Below, piece after piece: positions 31,118 to 39,990 of a DNA stretch of 64,000 nt. Both the position numbers and the translations under genes were made by a program. This DNA is from Bacilli bacterium (lineage in GTDB: Bacteria; Bacillota_I; Bacilli_A; RFN20; CAG-288), in contig CAAGLY010000018.1 in the NCBI GenBank assembly GCA_900770925.1, positions 1-64,000 of the forward strand. Reading direction: 5' to 3'. The notes under the pieces are model-generated. The model ran no database searches. It saw nothing but the letters and a program-made list of their open reading frames with translations, and had not been told where the DNA came from. Numbering within the stretch: position 1 is the first letter of the stretch; each line of letters begins with the position of its first letter.

Positions 31118-31771
31118 ATGGATTTATTTCTCGATACCGCGAATCTGAAGGAAATCAAGGAAGGAAGCGAGTGGGGATTTTTAAAAGGCGTCACCACTAA
31201 CCCATCTCTGATTGCAAAGGAAGGCAGGAAACAGAAGGACATTATCTCCGAAATCGTCAAGATGGTCGATGGTCCTATTTCTGCCGAAGTCACTGCCGAA
31301 GACAGTGAGAATAGGATCAAGCAGGGACGTGAGCTTTATAAAATCAATCCGAAGCATATTGTCATTAAGCTTCCGATTACTAGGGACGGCTTAAAAGCCT
31401 GCTCTGTCCTCCATAAGGAAGGAATCCCGACCAATAGGACGCTCTGCTTCTCGGTCAGTCAGGCCCTTTTAGCAAGGGAAGCCGGAGCTACCTATGTTTC
31501 TCCCTTCCTTGGCCGGTTAGATGATAACGGCTGGGACAGCAAGAAGCTGATTGAAGACTTAGTCACCTTAAAGAAAACAAACGGATATCAGACTAAGATC
31601 ATCTGCGCTTCTATCCGTAGTGTTGCCCATGTTGAGACCTGCGCTCTTCTTGGTGCCGATATTGCCACCATCCCCTATAAGGTCATGGTCAAGCTTGTCA
31701 AGCATCCCCTTACCGATGCCGGATTAGACAGCTTTGAGAAAGCAGCAGCTGAAACAGCAAAGCTGAAGTAG
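31118..31771 (+). CDS. tal: Transaldolase / fructose-6-phosphate aldolase, small (TalC) type
   Basis: Class I aldolase, 217 residues, the small TalC/FSA subfamily. It starts MDLFLDTANLKEIKE, then GVTTNPSLI. The Schiff-base lysine is in HIVIKLPIT, followed by CFSVSQALLAxEAGATYVSPFLGRLDD. In Firmicutes proteins of this size act as transaldolase in the pentose phosphate pathway; the aldolase reaction cannot be excluded. The N-x-TL motif has AGG (Met). It has its own terminator. Confidence 0.9.
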   Translation: MDLFLDTANLKEIKEGSEWGFLKGVTTNPSLIAKEGRKQKDIISEIVKMVDGPISAEVTAEDSENRIKQGRELYKINPKHIVIKLPITRDGLKACSVLHKEGIPTNRTLCFSVSQALLAREAGATYVSPFLGRLDDNGWDSKKLIEDLVTLKKTNGYQTKIICASIRSVAHVETCALLGADIATIPYKVMVKLVKHPLTDAGLDSFEKAAAETAKLK

Positions 31772-31791
31772 TAAAAAAGCAGAAAAGAAAA

Positions 31792-31832
31792 ACGGCTGTC
31801 CTAGACAGAAGGTCTAAGGCAGCCTTTTTTGT
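31792..31832. terminator. Bidirectional terminator
   Basis: GGCTGTC(C)TAGAC / GTCTA(A)GGCAGCC with loop AGAAG, followed by TTTTTTGTTT. It lies between converging genes. Confidence 0.85.
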
Positions 31833-33413
31833 TTAGTCGTAATCGGCAGAGGAGATGATCGGATTGTCTCCTAAGGAGCGGAAATAGTTTTTGTACCTAT
31901 CCCGGATAACCAGTTCGCTTCCATCCTGATTCAGGTTGATAAACGGCTCAGTTCCTCTCCAGTAACTTCCTGTAGCGACGAAATCAATGGTGATAACATC
32001 ATAGAGGTCATTGCTGGAAATGGAACTCTTTCCTTCGACGTAGTAACAGTAGTTCGCGGTTACTCCGTAAGCCGTATCGCTTCCGATACTATTGCGGATC
32101 TCTGATCCTTTTACGGACTTAGAGACTAAGACAAGATTATCGAACGGAGAGAACTTGAAGAGCTCTTTCTCAGTCCTTGTTCCTTTTGGAATGGAGGAGC
32201 GGATTCCGCCGAGATTATGGATTCCGACTAGCTTCCGTTTTGTCTTCTCTTCTCCTAGGTTCTGCTTCTTCGCCCTATTGATCCTTACCTGCGGGACAAA
32301 GCGGTTAAGTTCTCCTCCTTTTGAGAAGGTATCGCTGAAGGTAGCCAAGTTATGGGTCGGATGTTTCTTGTTTGCATCGTCTAATTCATCAAGGATATCT
32401 TTTTCTAATAGAGAGTCTGCTACGTTATAGCTGTTTTTTGCTTCCACGTAACGTCTGCTGGTCGCTTTCTTTGTGGAGAGAGAAAAGGTCCTCTTGCTAT
32501 AGCCGCGGCTATTGCTGCTTCCCTGGACATAGGGAAGCTTACCGACTATTTCATTCTGGAAACGATGGCTATGTCCTCCGAAGATACCGCTGATCTTTGA
32601 AGAATCGAAGGTATTTCCGATGATCTGAACATAGCGTGACTTATAATCGGCATGGGCAGAAAGAAGGACTAAGTCACAGCCTTGGCTAAGGAGATAGTCA
32701 GCTTCTGCGGAAATCAGATTCCTTGAGTCAGAGAAGGTATACTGCCCCCTGTTCCCGGCTTTGATGGTGCTCTCGATACCGGAGTCAATCACACCCCTGA
32801 TTCCATAACGGACACCGCCTTTTTCAATGATGGCGCTCTTTTTCAGGAAGGAGGGAATTTCTCCTTTGCTATCGACAATATTCAGTCCTAAATAAGGATA
32901 AGGAGCTGCTTTGCTCAGCTCTTCCCTGGTTTTAAGACCGAAATCGAACTCATGATTTCCTATTGCCCTGGAGACAACACCCCTTTCGCCGAGAAGCTTG
33001 TCGGTCAGTGTCCTCTCTTCATGGGCGAGATATCCGCCCTGCCAGGAATCTCCGGAAGAAAGGATGATGGAGGTGTTTGGATCATAATCGGGATCATGCT
33101 TGATGGCATAGCTTAACCGGGCAATGCCGAGTTCCTTATTTCCGTAATCCGGGTCATTGTATTTTTCTAAGGAACCATGGATATCGTTGACGGAGAAGAC
33201 AGTGACAGAGTTCGGTTTATTCGTGTTCTGATTAACCGATGACTTATTATTGCTCCTGCTATTTGAGTGAATCTCTTCTGTGCTTGGTGTAACAGAAGGA
33301 GTGACAATCTGACTGACTTGGCTATTCCTGTTCGTTGCGGAGGAGTTTTTATCTGTTTGACTGCATCCTGTCCTTAACAGGCAGGAGAGAAGGAAAAAGA
33401 CAATTTTTTTCAT
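31833..33413 (-). CDS. Lipoprotein 5'-nucleotidase / metallophosphoesterase
   Basis: Surface enzyme that releases phosphate from nucleotides. The 526 residues start with a lipoprotein signal. Under the standard code the lipobox would be LRTGC with a charged residue; the codon is AGG (33372-33374), so it reads MTGC (lipid Cys at 17). A 50-residue S/N/T linker follows. The calcineurin-like domain has NDIHG (76-80), GDSWQGG (121-127), GNHEFD (152-157), an AHAD segment and GGHSHRF; a C-terminal 5'-nucleotidase domain follows. The gene begins in an ATGA overlap with cysQ. Confidence 0.88.
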   Translation of the reverse strand: MKKIVFFLLSCLLRTGCSQTDKNSSATNRNSQVSQIVTPSVTPSTEEIHSNSRSNNKSSVNQNTNKPNSVTVFSVNDIHGSLEKYNDPDYGNKELGIARLSYAIKHDPDYDPNTSIILSSGDSWQGGYLAHEERTLTDKLLGERGVVSRAIGNHEFDFGLKTREELSKAAPYPYLGLNIVDSKGEIPSFLKKSAIIEKGGVRYGIRGVIDSGIESTIKAGNRGQYTFSDSRNLISAEADYLLSQGCDLVLLSAHADYKSRYVQIIGNTFDSSKISGIFGGHSHRFQNEIVGKLPYVQGSSNSRGYSKRTFSLSTKKATSRRYVEAKNSYNVADSLLEKDILDELDDANKKHPTHNLATFSDTFSKGGELNRFVPQVRINRAKKQNLGEEKTKRKLVGIHNLGGIRSSIPKGTRTEKELFKFSPFDNLVLVSKSVKGSEIRNSIGSDTAYGVTANYCYYVEGKSSISSNDLYDVITIDFVATGSYWRGTEPFINLNQDGSELVIRDRYKNYFRSLGDNPIISSADYD

Positions 33414-34195
33414 TTCCTGAGTTCTTTGTTCTTACTGACATTAAACATCGAATAGCCACCGTGATTATAGACATCCTTCCGGTTATAGGTGAATTTGTTT
33501 CCCTGTCCGTCAAGGAAAAGACCGCCGGCTTCCTTGACTAACAGGTCCCTAGCGCAGACATCCCATTCCTTGGTGTGCTCGGTATAACGGATAGAGAAGT
33601 CACCTCTTCCGGAAGCTAAGGCAATGCCTTTTAAGGAGGCACCGATAGCTAAGACTTCCTTGATCCGGGAGGCATATCGATCAGCAATTGCCTTTTCGGA
33701 TGGCAGCCTATGAGTCTTCGAAATCAGCCTGACTAAATTCTCTGTCCGGTCAGAGACAGTCAGTCTGGTCTCTTTTCCGTCCTGATCGACATAATAAGAG
33801 CCTTCTCCTTTTATGGCATAGGCATAACTCTTCTTAGACGGGACACCGATTACAGCAAGGACAGGCTTATGGTCAATGACATAGGCGACATTGACGGCAA
33901 AAGAGCCATCCTTTCGGACAAAGTCCTCGGTTCCGTCTAACGGATCGACAATAAAGACTTCTCGTTTATCTAGGCGGGAGAAATCATCCTGACTCTCTTC
34001 CGATAGCCAGGCGACCGAGGTGAACTGACTTAGGCGGCTGCGGATAATCTGATTCGAGGCTAAATCCGCATTGGTAACCGGCGAGTCATCCTCTTTATAG
34101 GAAATAGAAAAACTGCCGGAATAGATCTCTCTGATCTTATTCCTGGCTTCTTTTACGCTAGTAATCCTTTCCTTTAGAATCAGTCTATTTTCCAT
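33410..34195 (-). CDS. cysQ: 3'(2'),5'-bisphosphate nucleotidase, CysQ type
   Basis: Mg-dependent phosphatase of the inositol monophosphatase fold, likely converting pAp to AMP. A TTG at 34207 would extend it, but the SD (GAGGA, 34201-34205) points to the ATG at 34195 (261 residues). Metal motifs: DDSPVTNADLAS, WLSEES, DPLDGTEDF and EWDVCARDLL. The ending DPLDGT(E/K)xF is CysQ-like rather than SuhB-like. It overlaps nrnA by 11 bases. Confidence 0.85.
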   Translation of the reverse strand: MENRLILKERITSVKEARNKIREIYSGSFSISYKEDDSPVTNADLASNQIIRSRLSQFTSVAWLSEESQDDFSRLDKREVFIVDPLDGTEDFVRKDGSFAVNVAYVIDHKPVLAVIGVPSKKSYAYAIKGEGSYYVDQDGKETRLTVSDRTENLVRLISKTHRLPSEKAIADRYASRIKEVLAIGASLKGIALASGRGDFSIRYTEHTKEWDVCARDLLVKEAGGLFLDGQGNKFTYNRKDVYNHGGYSMFNVSKNKELRK

Positions 34196-35141
34196 GGACT
34201 TCCTCAAGCTTGTTCAGGGCTTCTAAGACCTGAGGAACTAAGTCTAAGGAAGAGAGCGTGCATCCGGAAGCGGCAAGATGTCCGCCGCCATTGAACTGAA
34301 CGGCAGCGAGCTGGACATTGTAGAATCCGTTCGAGCGGAGCTCGACACGGACAGTGGAATCTTCCTGCTCAGTGAATAAAGCCCAGATCGGATGATGGTC
34401 TAATAAAGAGAGAAGATTGACCTTACCGGAGGCCTCTTCCTGTGTCCTATTGAAGGCGTGGTAGTCCTCTTTCTTTACTACGCAGAAGCTGACCTTTCCG
34501 CTGAAGTCGAAGTGGGAATAGATAAAGGAACGGTAACGGAGGTCTTTGCTGTTCTGCTGATACCTGTTGTTATATAAGGTACGATAATCGACTCCATAGG
34601 AAACAAGCTTTGCGGCAAGCTCAAAAGTGGAAGGACTGGCATCGAACTGGAAACGGCCAGAATCGGTGACAAGTCCCCTATAGAGATAAGTGGCCGCCTT
34701 AACAGACGGAATCTTTCCGTAGCGGACTAAAAGTGACTTGGCGAAGACATAGGTAGCGCTAGGAGCATCGGCATCGCGGATAATCGGATACGGGAAAGGC
34801 TTATCGGAGATATGGTGATCGATGCAGACGACATTGCTGCTTAAGCGGATACGCTGGTCTTCTACCCGGTCAAAGTCGCTTAAGTCGATCCTGACACAGA
34901 GAGAATCCCTGATGGTCTTGTCATCGACAATGTCGCTATCATCCACCGGTCCTAAATAAGCAGGATGAGTGCCAAGGGCATAGACTTTCTTATCCGGGAA
35001 CAGGCTAAGAAGGGCATACTTCCTTCCCAGCACCGATCCGACACAGTCACCATCCGGATTCTTGTGTCCGAAGATGACAATTGAGGGGGCTTCCTCAAGC
35101 TTGGTGAATACAGCATTGATTTCTTCGTTTGTATAGTTCAT
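34185..35141 (-). CDS. nrnA: DHH/DHHA1 phosphoesterase, NrnA type (nanoRNase/pAp phosphatase)
   Basis: Degrades very short RNAs and dephosphorylates pAp. It has 318 residues, the family length. DHH-domain motifs are GHKNPDGDCVGS (DxD), a middle Asp in the IDLSDF stretch, DHHISD and YRGLVTDSGRF. The DHHA1 domain ends with FNGGGHLAASG. It is followed directly by cysQ, a second enzyme with expected pAp activity. Confidence 0.93.
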   Translation of the reverse strand: MNYTNEEINAVFTKLEEAPSIVIFGHKNPDGDCVGSVLGRKYALLSLFPDKKVYALGTHPAYLGPVDDSDIVDDKTIRDSLCVRIDLSDFDRVEDQRIRLSSNVVCIDHHISDKPFPYPIIRDADAPSATYVFAKSLLVRYGKIPSVKAATYLYRGLVTDSGRFQFDASPSTFELAAKLVSYGVDYRTLYNNRYQQNSKDLRYRSFIYSHFDFSGKVSFCVVKKEDYHAFNRTQEEASGKVNLLSLLDHHPIWALFTEQEDSTVRVELRSNGFYNVQLAAVQFNGGGHLAASGCTLSSLDLVPQVLEALNKLEEVHGK

Positions 35142-35164
35142 TTTCTTTCTCCTTTATTGTTCGA

Positions 35165-35192
35165 AAAGAAAAAACCCAATTGAGGGCTTTTT
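35165..35192 (-). terminator. Terminator of rpoE
   Basis: On the minus strand AAGCCC-TCAATT-GGGTTT followed by TTTCTTTT. Short stem, strong T-tract. Confidence 0.75.
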
Positions 35193-35214
35193 CTTTCTTT
35201 TTTATTCAATCCTA

Positions 35215-35667
35215 TTAGTTATTTTCGTCTTCTTCATCGTACTGGCTGTTCTGAGGCATCGGCTTTTCGTTTCCTTCTTCGTCTTCGTTATCCTCATCGC
35301 CATCAAGAGAAGATTCGGAATCATAATCCTTCTCCTCTTCCTTCTTCTCTTCATCCTCGTCCTCATCGTATTCGTCATAGGAATAGGCATCATTCCTATC
35401 GATGTGGGCATCGGCGTATTTCTCATGTTCACGGAGGGACCAGGTATTGTTCTCACGAACAACAAAACGTCCGTCTAAGGTAAGCTCGGTATAAAAGTGG
35501 GAAGCGCGGGCAATCAGCTCATTCTCATCGGTGATACCGCGGAGAGTTCCGACCTTCCTTAATAAATCACCGAAGGAAACCGGTTTGAAATCCTTTCCTT
35601 CCTTAGCATAGATATCGGTCCTTACTTCATAGGCTAAATCAACTAAAGATCTGTTTTCGTTATTCAT
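35215..35667 (-). CDS. rpoE: RNA polymerase delta subunit
   Basis: Firmicutes-specific RNA polymerase subunit that helps recycling and displaces RNA. 150 residues in two parts: an N-terminal HARE-HTH domain (SLVDLAYEVRTDIY... FYTELTLDGRFVVRENNTWSLRE) and a very acidic unstructured tail (EYDEDEDEEKKEEEKDYDSES onward). This layout is diagnostic. SD AAAAGGAGA precedes the ATG. Confidence 0.95.
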   Translation of the reverse strand: MNNENRSLVDLAYEVRTDIYAKEGKDFKPVSFGDLLRKVGTLRGITDENELIARASHFYTELTLDGRFVVRENNTWSLREHEKYADAHIDRNDAYSYDEYDEDEDEEKKEEEKDYDSESSLDGDEDNEDEEGNEKPMPQNSQYDEEDENN

Positions 35668-35748
35668 AAACGGATTTCTCCTTTTCTATTCAATAGTGCA
35701 ATAAAAGTATACACATTACAACCTTATTAATAAAGGGCGGAAGCGAAT

Positions 35749-37401
35749 TTAGGCATCCTTCTTTTCGTCAGAATACCTGTGTGTCGGGGCAGAAACGCCA
35801 ATCAGGTCAAGGGCAGAAGCAAGAACATCCTTGCAGGCTTCCACAAGTCCGAGACGTTCCCGGCTTAACTGTTCATTCGAATCGTCAATGACACGGCATT
35901 TCGTGTAGAATTCATTGATCTGCTGGCTTAAGGAGTGGATATAGTTTGCCCTGCGGTAAGGATCATTGTCCTTCAGGGCACCTTCAATCTCCTTGGAGTA
36001 GTCTTTCAGCTTGATTAACAGATTCTTTTCCGATTCGCTAGTCAATAGTCCGGTCTCATAATTGAGCGGGAAGAACTTCTTTCCGTTCTCTAAGATGCCG
36101 CAGAGACGGGCGTGGGTATACTGGGCATAGTAGACCGGGTTCTCGCTTCCGAGCTTCTTCGCTAAGTCGATATTGAAATCGAGGTGGGAGTCGACCGAAC
36201 GGGAGACGAAGAAGTAACGGGCAGCATCGACACCGACTTCATCGATAAGCTCTTTCCTGGAGATGGCATTTCCGGTACGTTTGCTCCTCTTGAACTCCTG
36301 ACCGTCCTTGAACAGACGGACCATCTGGACTAAGAGAATCTTCAGGTTATCCGGATTGTGTCCTAAGTCCTTCTGAGAGGATTTCAGACGGGTGACATAG
36401 CCATAGTGATCAGCGCCGAAGAGATCGACAAGGATATCGAATCCGCGGTTGAACTTATCGTTATGGTAGGCGATATCCGGAAGCAGGTAAGTATAGCTTC
36501 CATCGGATTTGACAAGGACACGATCCTTATCATCTCCGTCTTTGGTCGTATTGAGCCAGAGGGCACCATCCTTCTCATAGCACTCCGGTTTCAGTTTCTC
36601 CAAGACCCTATCGACGTCTCCTCTGTCGCGGATTGCCTTTTCGGAAGTATAGACATCCTGATCGACATGGAATTCATGGAGGTCCTTTTTGATGGCATCT
36701 AAGAGTTTCTCTCCGCCGAACTTCTTGAATTCTGCCAAGTGTTCATGGGAATCCTTGACATACTTATCACCGGCTTTTTCCTTGATTTCCTTCGCAATCT
36801 CGACGATTTCCTGTCCATGGTAGCCATCTTCCGGAACGGGTTTATCGATTCCGAAGAGCTCAAGATAACGGGCTTCGATGGATTCAGCTAGATGATCCCT
36901 CTGGACACCGGCATCGTTGACATAGTATTCACGGGTGACCTCATAGCCTGCTTTCTTATAGATCCGGGCTAAGGAATCACCGATAGCGGCTCCGCGGGCA
37001 TGTCCTAAATGAAGCGTGCCGGTCGGGTTAGCGGAGACATATTCGATGTCGACTTTCTTTCCTTTGCCGATGGTTAAGTCTCCGTAGTGGAGAGGATCAT
37101 TGACAATGGTATGGATAACCTGTCCTAACTCATCCTGGCAGAGGAAGAAATTGAGGAATCCGGGCTTAACGGCTTCGACACGGTCGACGCCATCCCTTTT
37201 GAATTCAGCAGCAATCTTTTCCGCTAACCTTAAAGGGGCCCTATGCAGAAGCTTTGCCTTACGGAAGGCAATGTTGCTGGCATAGTCGCCATGTTCACGC
37301 TTATCAGAAGGAGAAAGGATAATCTCCTCCCTCTTTGTCTCTGCGCCTAAGCCATCCCTCCTATTCTTGAGCTGACTTTTGATTTTTTCCTGGATATCCA
37401 T
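35749..37401 (-). CDS. argS: Arginyl-tRNA synthetase
   Basis: Class I enzyme charging tRNA-Arg. It has 550 residues. The HIGH motif is HLGHARGAAIGD, preceded by VEYVSANPTG. The second signature is written K-AGG-SKRTGNAIS; with AGG (36286-36288) as Met it is the proper KMSKRTG, which an active enzyme of this type needs. The C-terminal DALR domain follows (AQYTHARLCGIL). It is the last gene of ychF-ispF-argS. In an organism where AGG is Met, this enzyme must not charge the tRNA that reads AGG. Confidence 0.97.
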   Translation of the reverse strand: MDIQEKIKSQLKNRRDGLGAETKREEIILSPSDKREHGDYASNIAFRKAKLLHRAPLRLAEKIAAEFKRDGVDRVEAVKPGFLNFFLCQDELGQVIHTIVNDPLHYGDLTIGKGKKVDIEYVSANPTGTLHLGHARGAAIGDSLARIYKKAGYEVTREYYVNDAGVQRDHLAESIEARYLELFGIDKPVPEDGYHGQEIVEIAKEIKEKAGDKYVKDSHEHLAEFKKFGGEKLLDAIKKDLHEFHVDQDVYTSEKAIRDRGDVDRVLEKLKPECYEKDGALWLNTTKDGDDKDRVLVKSDGSYTYLLPDIAYHNDKFNRGFDILVDLFGADHYGYVTRLKSSQKDLGHNPDNLKILLVQMVRLFKDGQEFKRSKRTGNAISRKELIDEVGVDAARYFFVSRSVDSHLDFNIDLAKKLGSENPVYYAQYTHARLCGILENGKKFFPLNYETGLLTSESEKNLLIKLKDYSKEIEGALKDNDPYRRANYIHSLSQQINEFYTKCRVIDDSNEQLSRERLGLVEACKDVLASALDLIGVSAPTHRYSDEKKDA

Positions 37402-37407
37402 ATACGT

Positions 37408-37890
37408 TTACCTCGATTCATCTTTTTCCCTAAGGAGAGAGACTAAGCAGGCACATGCCTTCCTTTCTCCGATAGGTCCTAGCTTTTCCCTTGTGTTTGC
37501 CCTGATGGCAATGTTTTCCTGCTCTAGGTCAAGCAGCGAACTCAGGTTCTTCTTTATTTCGGCTTTATAAGGAGATAATTTCGGCTTCTCTAAGAGGATG
37601 GTTATTGCTATGTTAGAAAGATGGTAGCTTTTCTTCTTCCTCTCATTCAGGCAGAATCTCAGGATTTCTTTTGAATCCCTGCTTTCTGTCTTCTTTGCAT
37701 TGTCCGGAAAGTAGGTTCCGATATCCTCTTTGCCAAGAGAGGAAAGGATGGCATTAGAGAGAGCATGGAGAAGGATGTCTCCGTCAGAGTGGGCGACAAC
37801 TTTCCTTCCCTTGATTTCCACCCCGGCAAGAGGAAAGCTCTCGCCTTCTTCTAAGCGGTGGATATCGAATCCGAGTCCGGTCTTAATCAT
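37408..37890 (-). CDS. ispF: 2-C-methyl-D-erythritol 2,4-cyclodiphosphate synthase
   Basis: Fifth step of the MEP pathway. It has 160 residues, the family length. The zinc motif is GFDIHRLEEG (D-x-H), with AHSDGDILLHALSNAILSSLG and, near the end, a substrate loop ANTREKLGPIG (family TTxExLGFxG). The A of its ATG is shared with the ychF stop codon. SD is weak, so translation depends on ychF. Confidence 0.95.
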   Translation of the reverse strand: MIKTGLGFDIHRLEEGESFPLAGVEIKGRKVVAHSDGDILLHALSNAILSSLGKEDIGTYFPDNAKKTESRDSKEILRFCLNERKKKSYHLSNIAITILLEKPKLSPYKAEIKKNLSSLLDLEQENIAIRANTREKLGPIGERKACACLVSLLREKDESR

Positions 37891-39005
37891 TATTTTTTCT
37901 TGGCAGCGGAGAGGATGTAGAGGATATCGCCATCATTGACGATATAGTCCTTTCCGACCGTACGCCTCTTGCCGGCTTCCTTGACGGCAAGCTCGCTTCC
38001 GTACTGGATGAGATCATCGTAGCTATAGACTTCAGCCTTCAGGAAGAACTTCCTGAAATCGGTGTGGATGACACCTGCACACTGCTGGGCATTCCTTCCC
38101 TCTTTGAAGGTCCAGGCACGGACCTCATCTTCACCGCCGGTGAAGAAGGTACGTAAACCGAGAAGATGGTAGCTTGCCCTAGTGATCTTATCTAAGCCGG
38201 TTAAGGAAGTTCCAAGCCTAGAAAGATACTCTTTCCGGTCTTCCGGAGACTGCTGACTGAGCTCTTCTTCCAGTAAGGCAGAGACCGGAATGCATTCTGC
38301 ACCCTGAGTCTTAGCAAATTCCTCAAGAGCCTTGAAGTATTTGTTTCCGTCCGGATTAGCGTAGCTATCCTCATCGACGTTGCCGACATAGATGACCGGT
38401 TTCCTGGTAATCAGGTTGAATTCCTTTGACTTTGCCTTCTCATCGAAGGAAAGGACAATGTCCTTAGCCCTGACTTCCTTTTCTAATCCGTCTTTGATCT
38501 TGTGTAAAGCAGAGACTTCGGTTAAGGAATCCTTATCTTTGGTCGTTAAGGCCTTGCGCTCGACTTTTTCCAGACGCTTATTGACCACATCAAGATCAGA
38601 GAGCCTTAATTCAAGATTGACTTCCCTAGCATCGGTAACTGGGTCAACTGCACGTCCGTTATAGGAAATGATCTCACTGCTATCGAAGCAGCGGATGACA
38701 TGGATGATGGCATCCGTGTTACGGATGTTTCCTAAGAACTGGTTTCCTAATCCTTCGCCATGGCTTGCACCTTTGACAAGTCCGGCAATATCCGTGAATT
38801 CGAAGGAGGCACGGACAGTCTTCTTCGGATTGAAGATACGGACTAATTCCTGGATACGTGGGTCATTGACATAGACCACGCCGACATTCGGTTCAATCGT
38901 AGCAAACGGATAGTTCTCAGCGAGAACGTGGTTGTTGGTGATGGCGTTGAATAAGGTGGACTTTCCGACGTTAGGAAGTCCGACAATACCTGCAGTTAAA
39001 CTCAT
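37890..39005 (-). CDS. ychF: Ribosome-binding ATPase YchF (EngD)
   Basis: Obg-family P-loop protein that binds ATP and associates with ribosomes. The frame continues up to 39077, but that stretch contains the promoter, so I start at the ATG of MSLTAGIVGLPNVGKST (39005; 371 residues). Motifs: GLPNVGKST (Walker A), DIAGLVKGASHGEGLGN, and the C-terminal TGS domain with FFTGGEDEVRAWTFKEG. It heads ychF-ispF-argS. Confidence 0.95.
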   Translation of the reverse strand: MSLTAGIVGLPNVGKSTLFNAITNNHVLAENYPFATIEPNVGVVYVNDPRIQELVRIFNPKKTVRASFEFTDIAGLVKGASHGEGLGNQFLGNIRNTDAIIHVIRCFDSSEIISYNGRAVDPVTDAREVNLELRLSDLDVVNKRLEKVERKALTTKDKDSLTEVSALHKIKDGLEKEVRAKDIVLSFDEKAKSKEFNLITRKPVIYVGNVDEDSYANPDGNKYFKALEEFAKTQGAECIPVSALLEEELSQQSPEDRKEYLSRLGTSLTGLDKITRASYHLLGLRTFFTGGEDEVRAWTFKEGRNAQQCAGVIHTDFRKFFLKAEVYSYDDLIQYGSELAVKEAGKRRTVGKDYIVNDGDILYILSAAKKK

Positions 39006-39048
39006 TGTAAATAACTTCTTTCCTGCACAATAAAAATAGTGCCTCCCT

Positions 39049-39077
39049 ATTATAGAATGGAGAAAGATTTTATCCAA
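39049..39077 (-). promoter_or_regulatory. Promoter of ychF-ispF-argS
   Basis: On the minus strand TTGGAT (39072-39077), 17 bp, TATAAT (39049-39054). Confidence 0.7.
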
Positions 39078-39086
39078 TACTTCACA

Positions 39087-39122
39087 AGGAAAAAGGCGGC
39101 AGAGCCATGTGCTCTGCCGCCA
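39087..39122 (-). terminator. Terminator of the lipoprotein gene at 39126
   Basis: On the minus strand GGCGGCAGAGC-ACATG-GCTCTGCCGCC is a perfect 11-bp stem followed by TTTTTCC. Confidence 0.9.
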
Positions 39123-39125
39123 ATT

Positions 39126-39737
39126 CTAATAGCAGTCTTTCAATTTCCTGGAACGGATTTCGGAAGAGTAGACAATTGATTTGATTTCGTTAAGGAACGA
39201 GGTGTCTAATTTATCTTTGTCAGAGAGAGAATAACTAAGGTAAAGGGGTTCTCCGTCTGCACTAGGATGCTTAGCCCTGTCCTCGTCTCTATCCAGGAAG
39301 TATGTCCAGTTTTCAAAAACGGTTAATTGTCTTGTCGGATTGTTCTCTTTCTTGATTTCTAATTGATAGCATTTATAAACACCCCATCCAGCACCGGTTT
39401 TTCCGATATAATCAAGATTGCCTAAGTTTCGGACATTAGACTCGAATTCAAGAACTTTGTCTGATAGTTCCGTATTCAGAACAACGGGTTCGATAGCCAA
39501 ATACTTATCTAGATAGGCAGGATCATCCTCTTCGATATAGTAAAGGGTTACTTCGGCATTATCATATTTCGATTTTTCCAGCTGAAAATTCTGCGGACTA
39601 ATTGTCGAATTCCTTTGCGATTCTAGGGACGACTTGTTTTGGCATCCAGTGAGAAGGAAAATAAAGAAAGAAATAATACCTGTTTGTTCATATCTTTTTT
39701 CCCTCCCATTTTTTACAAGGCAACGGAAGTAATTCAT
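39126..39737 (-). pseudogene. Lipoprotein gene with a probable frameshift in the signal peptide
   Basis: The open frame covers 203 residues with a lipobox LLTGC near residue 32 and a soluble domain of unknown function after it (YIEEDDPAYLDKYLAIEP; YIGKTGAGWGVYKCYQLEI). No SD precedes the frame's first ATG (39737). The good SD (GGGAGGG, 39701-39707) belongs to an ATG at 39691 in another frame, which reads MNKQVLFLSLFSFSL and then leaves the lipobox frame. A one-base change in the T-rich tract (about 39650-39680) would join them into MNKQVLFLSLF..LLTGC, a normal signal. So it is a frameshifted gene, a phase-variable gene or an assembly error. Confidence 0.6.
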
Positions 39738-39850
39738 TTGATAATCGGTATTGCTTAAAATATATTCTCCGGTATTTGAATGAGTACTTGAATCAAAGTG
39801 TACCTTGCAATGACTTTAAAATAAGGCAAAAGGATTTCACGTTTCCAATT

Positions 39851-39886
39851 AAAAAGTCCATTTCTATGTGAAATAGAAATGGACTT
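39851..39886 (-). terminator. Terminator of the InlB-repeat lipoprotein gene
   Basis: On the minus strand AAGTCCATTTCTAT-TTCAC-ATAGAAATGGACTT (14 bp) is followed by TTT. The remaining intergenic bases 39738-39990 show no gene. Confidence 0.8.
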
Positions 39887-39990
39887 CCATAAGCTAAACG
39901 ATTCTTCTGACTCTGATGGGTTGCTTTTACTTGAGTTTTGGCTTATTCTGCTGAAAGATACAGAACTTTGCCAGGATTGATTGAACTATC

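Noticed and set aside
39006..39077. Longer ychF start
   Set aside because: The extension covers a TTGGAT-17-TATAAT promoter; the family N-terminus is MSLTAGIVG at 39005.
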